From Branchiostoma floridae (lineage: Eukaryota; Chordata; Leptocardii; Amphioxiformes; Branchiostomatidae): 38,742 bases of DNA. The notes beneath the pieces are model-generated. The model saw nothing but the letters and a program-made list of their open reading frames with translations, was not told where the DNA came from and made no database searches. Below, piece after piece: positions 20,701-32,700 of the stretch. The stretch lies in the NCBI RefSeq assembly GCF_000003815.2, contig NC_049984.1, forward strand, positions 20,963,590 to 21,002,331, given 5' to 3'. A program made the position numbers and the translations under genes. The number at the start of each line of letters is the position of its first letter. Within the stretch, counting starts at the first letter, position 1.

Positions 20701-23700
20701 GTGGTCATCCCAAAGTACTACTTTGTGTATGTGATGCTCCGTGTGTACATGTACATGTAGGTGTGGTCATCCCAAAGTACTACTTTGTGTACATGATGCT
20801 CCGTGTGTACATGTAGGTGTGGTCATCCCAAAGTACTACTTTGTTGCTGAGGAGAATGTGGAGGCTGAGAGGAAGGCCCCGGGGACACAGACCAGAGTTG
20901 CTAGTGACGAGGGCACCGATGGCAAACTGTTCCTGTGGGGACAGTCACTGTACCTCATCGCCTGCCTATTGGGTAAGGCACATGTGGGTTAGAAGCACGT
21001 AGAATGTGGCGTCGTGTTGGCCTAATGGTTAGGGTGTTGGGCCCAAATATTATCCTGATAATAAGTGACCATGGTACTTTGTGATATCTTTGTAGATTTT
21101 TGTCCTGGACATGTTATGATTTTGACTTTTTCGTGGCAAAAAGCATTTCATGTTACAATTAGAAGTGGTGTAGATTTGGGCCCCAGCAGCTTGGTCTGGA
21201 TCTGCAGGGGGATTTTTGTTGATTTGTTCCAATTAGTATAACTGGACAAAGGAACGATGGATTAAATATTTTTTGTTTGATTCAGAGTGGGACATAAATT
21301 GAGCGTGTATTGCCAAATTCTATATGAATTGTAAAACGATGTACACATTTGTATGTTCTGTGAATAATTTCATCAGGTTTTCCAAACATTTTCAAGTCAA
21401 GTTAACTTAACGTCAATTTTCTTACCAATATTTTGGTTACATCTGGCAGTCTTCATGTAATGTGTAATATTTGGAATATAGCCTCTGTACTGGCTTAAAT
21501 TGTTGAGTAATGTCAAATGAGAAGATGCCATGTTGTTTAATGCTGCATGTGATGTACCTCACCAGTGGAAGGACTCCTCAGTACCAAAGAGCTGGATCCC
21601 ATTGGGAAGAACCTGCCTCCAGGGGAGAGGAGCAGTGTCAACTCCAGATACTCTTCCTTTAGGAGTCAGGTCAGGTCACAGATAACTCATAAACAGGATA
21701 GTTAACTCATTAACAGGTCAGTTAACTCACAAACTGGTCAGTTAACTCACAAACTGGTCAGTTAACTCATAAACAGGTCAGTTAACTCATAAACAGGTCA
21801 GTTAGCTTATAAACAGGTCAGTTAACTCATAAACAGGTCAGTTAACTCATAAACTGGTCAGTTAACTCATAAACAGGTCAGTTAACTCATAAACAGGTCA
21901 GTTAACTCATTAACAGGTCAGTTAACTCATAAACAGGTCAGTTAACTCATAAACAGGTCAGTTAACTCATAAACTGGTCAGTTAACTCATAAACAGGTCA
22001 GTCAACTCATAAACAGGTCAGTTAACTCATAAACAGGTCAGTTAACTCATAAACAGGTCAGTTAACTCATAAACAGGTCAGTTAACTCATAAACAGGTCA
22101 GTTAACTCATAAACAGGTCAGTTAACTCATAAACAGGTCAGTTAACTCATAAACTGGTCAGTTAACTCATAAACTGCTCAGTTAACTCATTAACAGGTCA
22201 GTTAACTCACAAACTGGTCAGTTAACTCATAAACTGGTCAGTTAACTCATAAACAGGTCAGTTAACTCATAAACAGGTCAGTTAGCTTATAAACAGGCAA
22301 GTCAGTTAACTCACAATGGGTCAGTTAACTCACTAACAGGTCTGATAACTGACATTAGCAGGTTTCATTCTGATAACTCATAAACAGACCAGTTAACTCA
22401 TAAACAGGTCAGTTAACTCACAAAAAAAGTCTAGTCAGTTGGATAACTTACAAAGAGGTTTGATAACTGATAAACAGGTTTGATAACTCATAAACAAGTC
22501 AGTTAACTCACTAACAGGTCAGTTAGCTTGCAAACAGGTCAGCTAACTCACAAATTGGTCAGATGACTCATACACAGGCAGTTAACTCACAAAACGGTCA
22601 GTTCCTGCAATCATCTGCAGAACTTGTGAAAAGTTGTACAAGACGGCAAAAGCCTTTTGCATGTATCCACAAATTCCTACTGCAGCCGTGCAATTTCAAA
22701 ATACAAAATGTAAACAGCTCACAAAACTAAGATCTTTGTGTTTGGCATGATGATAGCAGAGTGAATTTGTGTGCTTGGTTGTAACACAGTATGAACAGCT
22801 AGCAATAATCAGCCTTATTTACTGTCAGCATTTCTTTTGTGTCATCCAGGATTACTAGTAGTGCTGTATACTGCTAATGAATACTGCCACAATCTCACAT
22901 GAGCATGCCAAGTTTAAAAGAGCCAACTTCTCAGATCCTCTCACAGTTGTCCAAAAATTCAAAATGCGCCATGTATGGTATCATTTATAGTATTTTATTT
23001 TTATGTTATTGAAAATGGAAAAATATGAAACTTGAAAATTGGCCCAAATACAACACTCTGATCTTGGACTAACTGATTAATTTTTTATTATCTGAAGACT
23101 GAATTGACATTTGTACTGGAATTCTACTATAAGACTGTTGAGTTCATTCCAGTTTTAGCTAACTACCATGATTGCAGCATTGGTAGTCATTGCTGTCTGT
23201 TGTTGAATGACAGTATACAATTTGTTAAATGCTACTTTTTCCCTATCACGTTTCAGAGCTATGTGTCTGATCAGTCAATTCAGATGGTTCTTATTGCGGA
23301 CAGTACCAGGTGAATATCTTAAGTTAAGTTTATATGTATCTATAGCTAGTACTAGTTAGTATATTTCAAGCCATACGTTGATGGAAATATATTGTTTTTT
23401 GTCGCATTTCTTCTACTTCTCTTTCTTCTTCAATCTTATCTTGCCAAATCTTCAAATGGATTCAGCTTTTTCATTTTTGGGTCATATGAGCTGAAATTTG
23501 GTGACACTTATGGTGTGCATTGTTTCATCATACATTGTTTAAAATTTGTTAAATTTCTGATTTTTTCTGAAATATATTGTATTTGCCCATGAGCAAATGT
23601 TAGCCTTTCTAGTATTATGTATCATTATCACTTCCACTCTACACCGTAACACACCAGCTGTGTATGAAGGGATGCGATGCAGCAGTGTATTTTACATGAC

Positions 23701-26700
23701 TTGTAGGAATGCACAGTTCTTGGGTTGAGGGAACATAGCACAATAATTCACATTTAATTTTACTTTTAATTAGTAAATTTTTGATTGGAACACAGAATTT
23801 GATGCCCAAACTTGCACGCATAGGTTTTAATGTGCCAATGTGGCACCATGTCAGATTCTGAGCATCCGCTAAACCTTGCAACAACACTTCCATGCAGGGA
23901 TGTTTACGAAACAGTTACTGCATTTTGTGAAATTTGTTGTAATTCTATCCAGTTTGAGAGCTTTTGGGTGCTTGTGTGTAGTCTGCAGGCAACCCTGGCC
24001 ATGTACGGTATCCAGACCCAGACTCCTCAGCAGGTAGAACCCATCCAGATCTGGCCACCAGGAGAACTGGTCAAGGTAAGGTGCCGTCGTACCAAGGAGG
24101 TTAAAAAGATGGAGAGAGGTCGTCATTAACACCCCGATTGGTTCAGAGCCGAGTCCTGCGACAATCTATTGTTTCCGCCCACCGGCGACACCCCTCTGCT
24201 GACGATCATTGCCACACATTTTCCTGCCAAAACATTTCAATAAGAAGAGCCCAGCCAATCAGAAGAGCCCTTTCATGACATCAAGCGCTCCAATCACGAC
24301 TGAGAAAGACCGAATATCGGCCAAGCTGACAGCAGTTTTTCGCAGATTTGTTCAGAACAAATTGATATTTGTTGTCTCGCTTGTCCAAAAAATTTACAAA
24401 ATTTCCTGAAAAGTTCCATCGTTTTTTCTCAAGCTTCTTTCAAATTTATCCCTTAGCTCCAAAGTTATTTTGCCTTGTCCCTTACAGTATTAGCTCACCC
24501 AGCATTCTTACGCATTTTACTGTGTGACTGCAATGCTACACACATTTCTGTGGCCCTGTTCACACTTGCTTCCGATGAGGGATTGTTGCTACCGCTAGCT
24601 GCTTCTTAGCATTGTATTTCCTAAAAATCATCTTCAAGTTGTGAAGTTGGAATTTCACACGTGGCCAACATAGGACAAAGGCATGCTCTCTCCTTCTTTT
24701 TTTAACCTCCTTGATCATACTTTTAGTTAGTCCATGGGCCAGGGGACATATTGGTACAATTTTAGTGGCTATTAGATACACCTCATCAAATGACCTCAAA
24801 CAACCTCAAACTACCCTAGTATGCAGTGTACATGGGGCAACGACCTTGTATGGCACTCTAGATATGGATAGATTGCTTAATATGCATTTATAGATAAGAT
24901 TTTAAAAAATTAGTCAGCTGGTTTCGAGATCGAAGCAATTTGAGGATGAAAAGTTTTACAATAGAATTGTACTATGCTATAATTTATGAGCCACTTATAT
25001 TAAATTACAACATCCACAGTTTTATCTTACTGTCGTCTGTGGACTGAAGAAGGTATCGAAAACTTCTTCATGCAGACAATGCAGGCAACACAGACGATCC
25101 AATTGTACAATGTACTTTCAACAACCGTTGAGGAACTGCGTAGTTGTATTTTTGTGTCATTGGTGACTTTGAAGATAATTGTTTCTTGCAAGTGCAGGTC
25201 TATGAGTTCCTGGGAGTGAATAAGAAGCTGGGCCTGACAGGAAGACCACCCAGACCTATCGGATCCCTCGGAACCTCCAAGGTAACAACTGCAGTCTGTA
25301 AAACCACCAGATCATTTGTACACCAAAATATTCATCTGTGGCATGTAGGTCTACAAATGCTCTGCTGGTTTTACAGACATATTAAACAATGTTCCCGTTG
25401 TCTAGCCCTGTAACCACTGCTAAGGATGCCTTAGAGGGGCCCAGAGCGTTTTTTTTCCATCTTTTCAAATTAAATTTTCAAGTCATTTTTACATACAGTA
25501 ATGTTAAATAACACTATCTCGTTGCATATCGACCTTCATTGCGCAAAGATGAGACGTCGTTGTGTGGTGAGAAGTCATTGAAAATCTGAACGCTGCACGC
25601 GTCATTATTTTATTTCAAATTTTCAGAACGCACATGAAACGCTTCCGGAGATGTCATCACTTGATCAAATCGGGTTTCGATTTGCGAACGGGCAAATCAG
25701 ATTCAATTTGCTTAGTGACCTCACACATTTGAAAATCACACAAAGTTACCGACGGGAAAACGTTGATGGCTCGAACCTGTACTGATTTATTGAGAGACGT
25801 AATAAATCAAAGGAGTCTGTTTGCAGCATCTTTGTACAAAATAATATTACAAATGTGCTAGTATGGTGAAGTAAATGTCAATATAATCGTACCAATTGTC
25901 TCATCCAGAATATTTCCAATTCTATTGCTATAAAAATTGCTCTTGGCCCCTTTAAAATGCAGGAGGATTATATGTGTTATAAAAAAACCTACTGATACAT
26001 GTTTTTGTTGTACAGATCTACCGTATTCTGGGAAGGACAGTTCTCTGCTACCCACTTGTCTTCAACCTCAGTGACTTTTACATGTCGCAGGATATGTCCT
26101 TACTCATCGATGACATCAAGGTATGTAGTCAACCTTTCCTTTACACCTTTGCTGAACAATTTGGAGTAATTTTACATTCAGAAATATTACCATAAACAAA
26201 GGGCTCCCATAACAGGACAGAACGGAAGATTTCAATGTCTGCTTTTTCCTGCATGTCCTACCATTTCATATAAATAATGGCTTTTAGATAGTCTTTAATA
26301 TACTTTTTCATCAATTAAGTTTTAGAAGGAAGCATTCTAATATTTTCTTCTCATTAGTCTCATAAGATGTGTGTTGTAGGATAGCAGGCAACATAGTTAC
26401 GTATAAGAATGGGCACAGTTACTGTAATGTTTCCATCTTATTGGAGCTTTTTTTTTGTTTGTTTTCATGGCCACACCAATTTTATCTGTTGCTTCTTGGA
26501 ATCGCCTATTCATTTTTTCATTAAAAAAAAATTAAGTCACATTAAAAATGGTTTGCTATGATATAATCACAAACCTGTAAATATTACCATTCAGAGCCAT
26601 AAACACATAATTTCAGTCTAAAAACACTGCCTTTTATTCAGAACTTTAGTAACAAGTCAAAGGAAGGGTTCATTGTATAAAATACGCCACTAATCTTTTC

Positions 26701-29700
26701 AGGCTTTTTTTTAAATTATTCAAGCCATCCATTTTCACCTCGGACCTTTTGAAAAAATTCATTTTTTTAATTTTTTTTGTACCTGTAGGTCCTATTTTAT
26801 CTGAAAAAAATCCAAGAAGCAATAAATAAATTTGTTGTGGCCCAACTGTGCAAAAATTGTTGTGCCGTGTAAATTCCTTTCCTATGCATAATTGATGGCT
26901 CTTGTATACTGACCAATAGTTGAAACATTACACTGTGAAATTTGTTTTTGATCCTTTTTCTCACGGATTACTGACAGATTTCTCTGAACATGGAGTCTTT
27001 CCAAAATTTACTTATCTATGTATTAGTTGAATGAGGAAGTAAATAACTTGATCCTAAAATGCATTCTACATTTATTATTTAACTATTAATATGTTATTCA
27101 CTCAATGTGCATTCTGCTTTCATTGTCTGCTTATTAAAAAGGGGTATCTCATTGGGCTGCGATTTCTTGTCATATTGCAGCACCTTAAGTTGGAATTTGT
27201 TATGCACCATGTAATAAGGAATATGTTGCATGTTCTTTCCTCTAACGTCTTCTACATGTATTTAATTTAGAACAAACAAACAAGCCTTGAAACTGATCAT
27301 GACTTTTACAGAATTGATCACTTCTGCTGGCACCTACTTTGTGCCCATTGGTGCCTATTTACTCCCATTTTGGAGTATAGTTTGCATCTATAGTTTGTGG
27401 CCATTTGCGGCATACATCCTCCTATGCAGGGACATTCAACAGCCAAACTGCCTGTCTGGATGTACGCTGCTCTTTCAACCGTCACCTTAGGCTGTTCCTG
27501 ACTGCCCTGCTTATAAATATTAATCAGGGTTACTCTTATACATGTGAGACAGTTTTTGAAACTCACTCACTCACTCACGGCCCGTAACCTCAGTGGTCGT
27601 AGGGGCTCCCCGACATCCAGTAGCAGTAGCTTTTGAAAACAAAAAGCCTATTCTCTGATTAGCTGGCAGCTGGTTTGGGGGGGACGTCCACAGGAACTAA
27701 GGGTGACGGTTGAAAGAGCAGGGCACATCCAGACAGGCAGTTTGGCAGTTGGATGTCGCTGCGTAGGAGGATGGCAGCATATTGCTACTTGCATTTTGAA
27801 TTCACCTTTTCAGGCAACGATTTGGCATTCATTGGCACCAATTGTTTGTGGCCAGTGAGATACATGTGCCCCCTTGAAACGGAGTTAGGATTGGTCCCAA
27901 ACAAATTATTTCTAACAAGGATTTTTAATCTCTTTAGGACTAAAAGAACTTGAAGAGCCTTTTTATGTGCAAGTTTTAAATCCTATGCTTCAATTCATCA
28001 ATAACGTGGGAGCACAATCAGTGTTTTGTTTCATTGTTTGGTCAGTAGATAATTGATACATACAATATGAGGCCAATGAACGATAGTGTAATTGAGTACT
28101 CACATTGCAACGTTTTTGCCTTTTTTGTCTGACGGCTTGCTGTGGTGCTGTCTTGGCATCAGGTAAAAGCTAGCTTGTTTGGTTTGTTGTTGTTGTTGTA
28201 AAGAGATCATTCCCAGTTATAAGTGCAGGTATGCCACCTAGCAGGTACTGTATAATCTGCAATGTTCCCAACACATGAGCCAAACATAATAAACATAATG
28301 TTGAGATGCCACCTTAGATTTTTTTCAAAGTGCAAGTGCAAGGCACAAATTATGAGCATTTCATATTGGCAAGAGTTCCTTAACAAAAAATTTGACTAAT
28401 TAATTTTGGTAGTAAATTTCATTCCTTCTAGTTGGCATATCTGTTTTGCCTGATGATACTGAGGAATGCTGGAAATAGTGTGCGTAATGTGTGTGTTTGT
28501 AGGACCACCTTCAATTTGTTAGTACCCGTTGGGAACTGTCAGGACGCCCTACTTTCTGTGTCCTCCTGCGTGATGAGAACATCAGGTAAAATGTTTCCTG
28601 CAGTCGGAACAGAGGATTTCCTGACTGTCCCATGCTACATTCCCAACTTGCCAAAAGGTTTTTTAAACACAAGAATAACCATTTTTGTGCATTATTCTTT
28701 CTGAATATTCGGTTCTCGAGAACTCAACTGTCAGGAAATCCAATGTACGGTAACTGTTAATGTCTGTCTACTAAAATGCAAAATCAATGATCTAATGCAG
28801 GATATGGCTCTAATATGTATTACATGAGCAGAGAACCATGAAGAGATTTATGTGCTATGTCAGCCTATTACATTTGAGCATCACATTATGATGATCTTAC
28901 TTTTATGATTTATAGGCTTTAGAAATGATATAGCGCACATAGTATGGACCAAAAGAGTGTGTATTCGACATGTGACTTTGTTGGAGTATATGACAACAAT
29001 GCAAAGTTCCTTTCAGACACCAGTACTTGGTGACCATACATGGCTGAATATATGCACATGTACAGGGTTGATTTCTCCATGGTTCTCTGTACCCCAGGTG
29101 ATTGTGCTTGCCTCCTTGAGCCTTGTAGTCAATGTTTGGTAGCAACACATCTCAAAAAAAAAAAAGACATGTTTCAACAAAACATCCACTCTAAACATGG
29201 CAATGGTTTTGAGCAGTGTTCAAAATACCCGGTTGCCCAGTTATGCTGCACAACAAACTTTTATTTCATCATTATTTTGATGCAATGCAGGGTTGGAAAA
29301 GTTCTCTAAAATTCACTTGTCCCATTGGGCAAGTACATAAAAAGTTGACTTGCCCGACTTTTTTCTATGCATTTTCACTTCCAATGATGGAATTCTTTTA
29401 TCATTGCCTCTATTTTTCTGTGTTGGCCAATGCTTGATGCCATGACTGTGAAAAGTAACAAACGTATCAAAATCTCACTCAATGGACAAATCGTACTTGC
29501 CCAATTGGGCAAGTAGGGTATTACCCATCATTTCCACTAATGCTTGAAACATGGTCTTCTAGGCTCAAGCTTCGGCAACAGCTTCTAATACATGTTGATT
29601 ATGTGGTGTCATTATCAGGACCACCTTTGCATAGTGCGAGATAGTTGGTGCATGGATACCGTGGCCAAGTTTGGTCGCAACTCCGTATGTGCCCGTCCCA

Positions 29701-32700
29701 CACAGTGCTTTTATCTGAAGGACTACATGATAAGGTATTATTATCGGGAGTGGTGTTTGCCTTGTCATGTGGATGTCTTGTGATAATATAGCTCACTGTT
29801 ACATACACTACTACTAGTACCATGGTCCAGTGTGTGTTTTCATGTAGTGGCACTATGGTCCAGTGTAAGTGCACATACAGTGGTATATATACAATGTACA
29901 TGTCATGTACTGCTGGACTATACAAAATTTAATGTCACTGAGCAACATTTACTGATACTGAAAGCATTTTGCATTTTTTAATTCTCCAATTTGTAAGTAA
30001 AGCATGTTCAGCACCCTTATTGTTATGCACAAGTGCCTGCTATTCTTGCTGTAACACCATTCAAATACATTACTGTTTGTTGCTATTGAAGGACTGGATA
30101 GTATGAATATTTGGTTGCCTGTACATGTGTCATGGAACAAAATGTTAAAGCCAACCCAAACAAGTTAAGTTTAAGATCCTGTCCCCTCCTCACCTCTCCC
30201 TTATCCTACATGTGGATTGTAGTCTATCCACACTGCACAGTCATTGGACCATCCTTCATGAGTAACTGTTATGGGGCAGTGGTACCAACTACAAATGTAC
30301 ACCTCGTCAGGGACTGAGCTATCTGTGCTTGGTGGCTTTGCAGCAATGTTGCTTCCAATAACTGCACAGTGCAAGCAAGGTTACATGTCACGCTGTTCCT
30401 TATATATGACTGAGATGACTTCATGGCGGATTGATACAATTACTGTGCAGTGTGAATAGCCCTTTGCCATACATCTTTCTTCCCCATACCAACCAAATTG
30501 TTTAACACTTTCAAATGATAATTTTACAAACGTTTTTCTTGAGTATGTCCAGTATGACTTGATTTCTCGTATTTTTCTGGAAGCTTAACAAAATGTTTCC
30601 AAACGTTGTTGTTCAGAAAAGGCATGTAAAGCTATGAGGAAAAAAAATATGTGTTTCTGGTTCAAATTAGAGTTGGTAGGTAGGGATTCTCTTGTTTGTC
30701 TGTTTTATGCACATGTCAAGTATATTAAAAAACTGAACCAAAAAGTACATTTTTTACTACACATTCTTACAAAAATGTACATCAACTGTTGACAGAGTGT
30801 GGGATACAGGAAACCTGTTTTGAACTTTGACGTACAGTGTAGAAGTAAGATTGAAAATTTTATTCCCTTTGCCGGAAAAAAAGCTGGGGTTTGTATACTA
30901 CATTTGTATTAGGTTTTTGTTAGGGTCAGTCGTGTAACAGGAAATCCCAACCTTTGTTTTTCTAGGCCATACATGTGGCTAGATTGAAGCATACATATAA
31001 GTTAGAGTAAGAATTGTTATAATAAAGTTGCTTGAATTGTCAATAATGGAGAAATGAGACAGTTCATGAACAGGTTTAACAAAGCAAGGGTAGAAGTAGG
31101 TTTGTTGTATACCTTGACAGAAGTGGACATATGTCTGAGCTGCTGGACATGCTGGCAGCCTTCAAGAGAGGTGAATATGCTGGGGTGAAGATCCGACTGG
31201 GAAACCTTCAGGTGAGGGCATACAAGTACAAACCACTTTATTTGCTTGGTACACACACATTTTTAAGTGAGGAAAATACTGTAAATGCAGAAATGTTTGC
31301 GGTGGATTAATGTTCACGGTTTTTGCAGTGACCACCGCGAACTTAAAACCATCGCAAACATTTTTCTATAATGGTATAAGACTGCAGTCTATGGTGTTAC
31401 TGCGAAATGAAAACCACCGCGAAAGGTCATTTTTCCCGCTACTGCGAAATTGAATCCCCACGAACTTAAATGCATTTACAGTACTGTATATGCATTTAAG
31501 ATTTGATTCCATGATAGGGAGAAAATGGAGTGTTTGCAGTGGTTATGAGTTTGTGCTTTAGTCACACATTGTGTACTGCTGCAGTAATGGAAACATGGTG
31601 CCTTTACAAGCTTTTGGTATTGCTGACATGATCAACTGTCACTGATGTAGCCGTATCTACACTCTGGATATACATGTATAGCACTTCTTGATAGATACGT
31701 ACTATTCAGTGTTCAAATATCAGGCCTGTGTTCAATATGCACTTGGCAAGTATCTAATGATACATCTTCACAATAGCAGGTGTGTCCAACACATCACAAT
31801 GTACAACGTACATACATGTACATGTTGCTTCTGGACAAAGGACCAAGTGGAAGGAAGACAACCAAAGTTTTTCCTGTCCATTTTAGCTCCTGGTGAAACA
31901 GTCAGTCACTGCAAAACCACAAACATAAAACCAACACGACATTTTTTGTATTTACAAGTTAAATTGGTGTTGCCTTGATGAGGTGAAGATAGTTCTATAA
32001 TCATTTGAAGATGAAGTCAAATTAAGGTTGTCTGCTAATTATTATTCAATAGCATCTGGTTGTTTGCTATTTGCATCACCATTGAAGTACATCATTTTTG
32101 GCAACATCCAAACGTGTTCAGATGTTACTAAAAGCTGATTTGAGAAGTGATACACCTGAGGGGAGGACCTGATTGAAATGTTTTTGTTGATGTTACCTCA
32201 GACTCTGATGTCCACGGCCTGTGTGGAACACCTGGACTTCATGCTGAATGAGTACATGGACATTGGGCTGGGCAGGTAGGGACATTTACACCCTGTTATT
32301 TCACTCTCTGTATGTGTGTGTGTGTGTGTGTGCGCGCATGTGTGTACGTGTGCATAGGTGTGCATGTTTGTGTGTGTATCTGTACCTTTGTGTGTGTGCA
32401 TCTGTGTACTTGTGTATGTATGGAGTGAGGTGTATGTGCTTGTGTGTGTACGGGTGTATGTATATTCACTAAGAGCATCTGTATGTGAGTGTATTTCAGT
32501 ACCAGAGACAGTGTGTGATGCTAGTTCAGTACCAGGGGCAGTGTGATGGAAGTTCAGTACCAGATGTAGTGTGTGATGTTAGTTCAGTACCATGGATAGT
32601 GTGTGGTGGTAGTTGAGCACCATAGAAAGTGAGTGATGGTTGTTCAGCACCAGGGACAGTGTGATGGTTGTTCAGTACCATGGACAGTATGTGATGGAAG

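Noticed and set aside
29613-29640. Second copy of PHKB exon 18 start (CAGGACCACCTTTGCAT)
   Set aside because: The resemblance to CAG/GACCACCTTCAA stops after about 13 bases and the frame does not continue the family sequence.
32198-32546. Cysteine/valine and histidine/threonine-rich frames
   Set aside because: They are translations of a TG/CA microsatellite.
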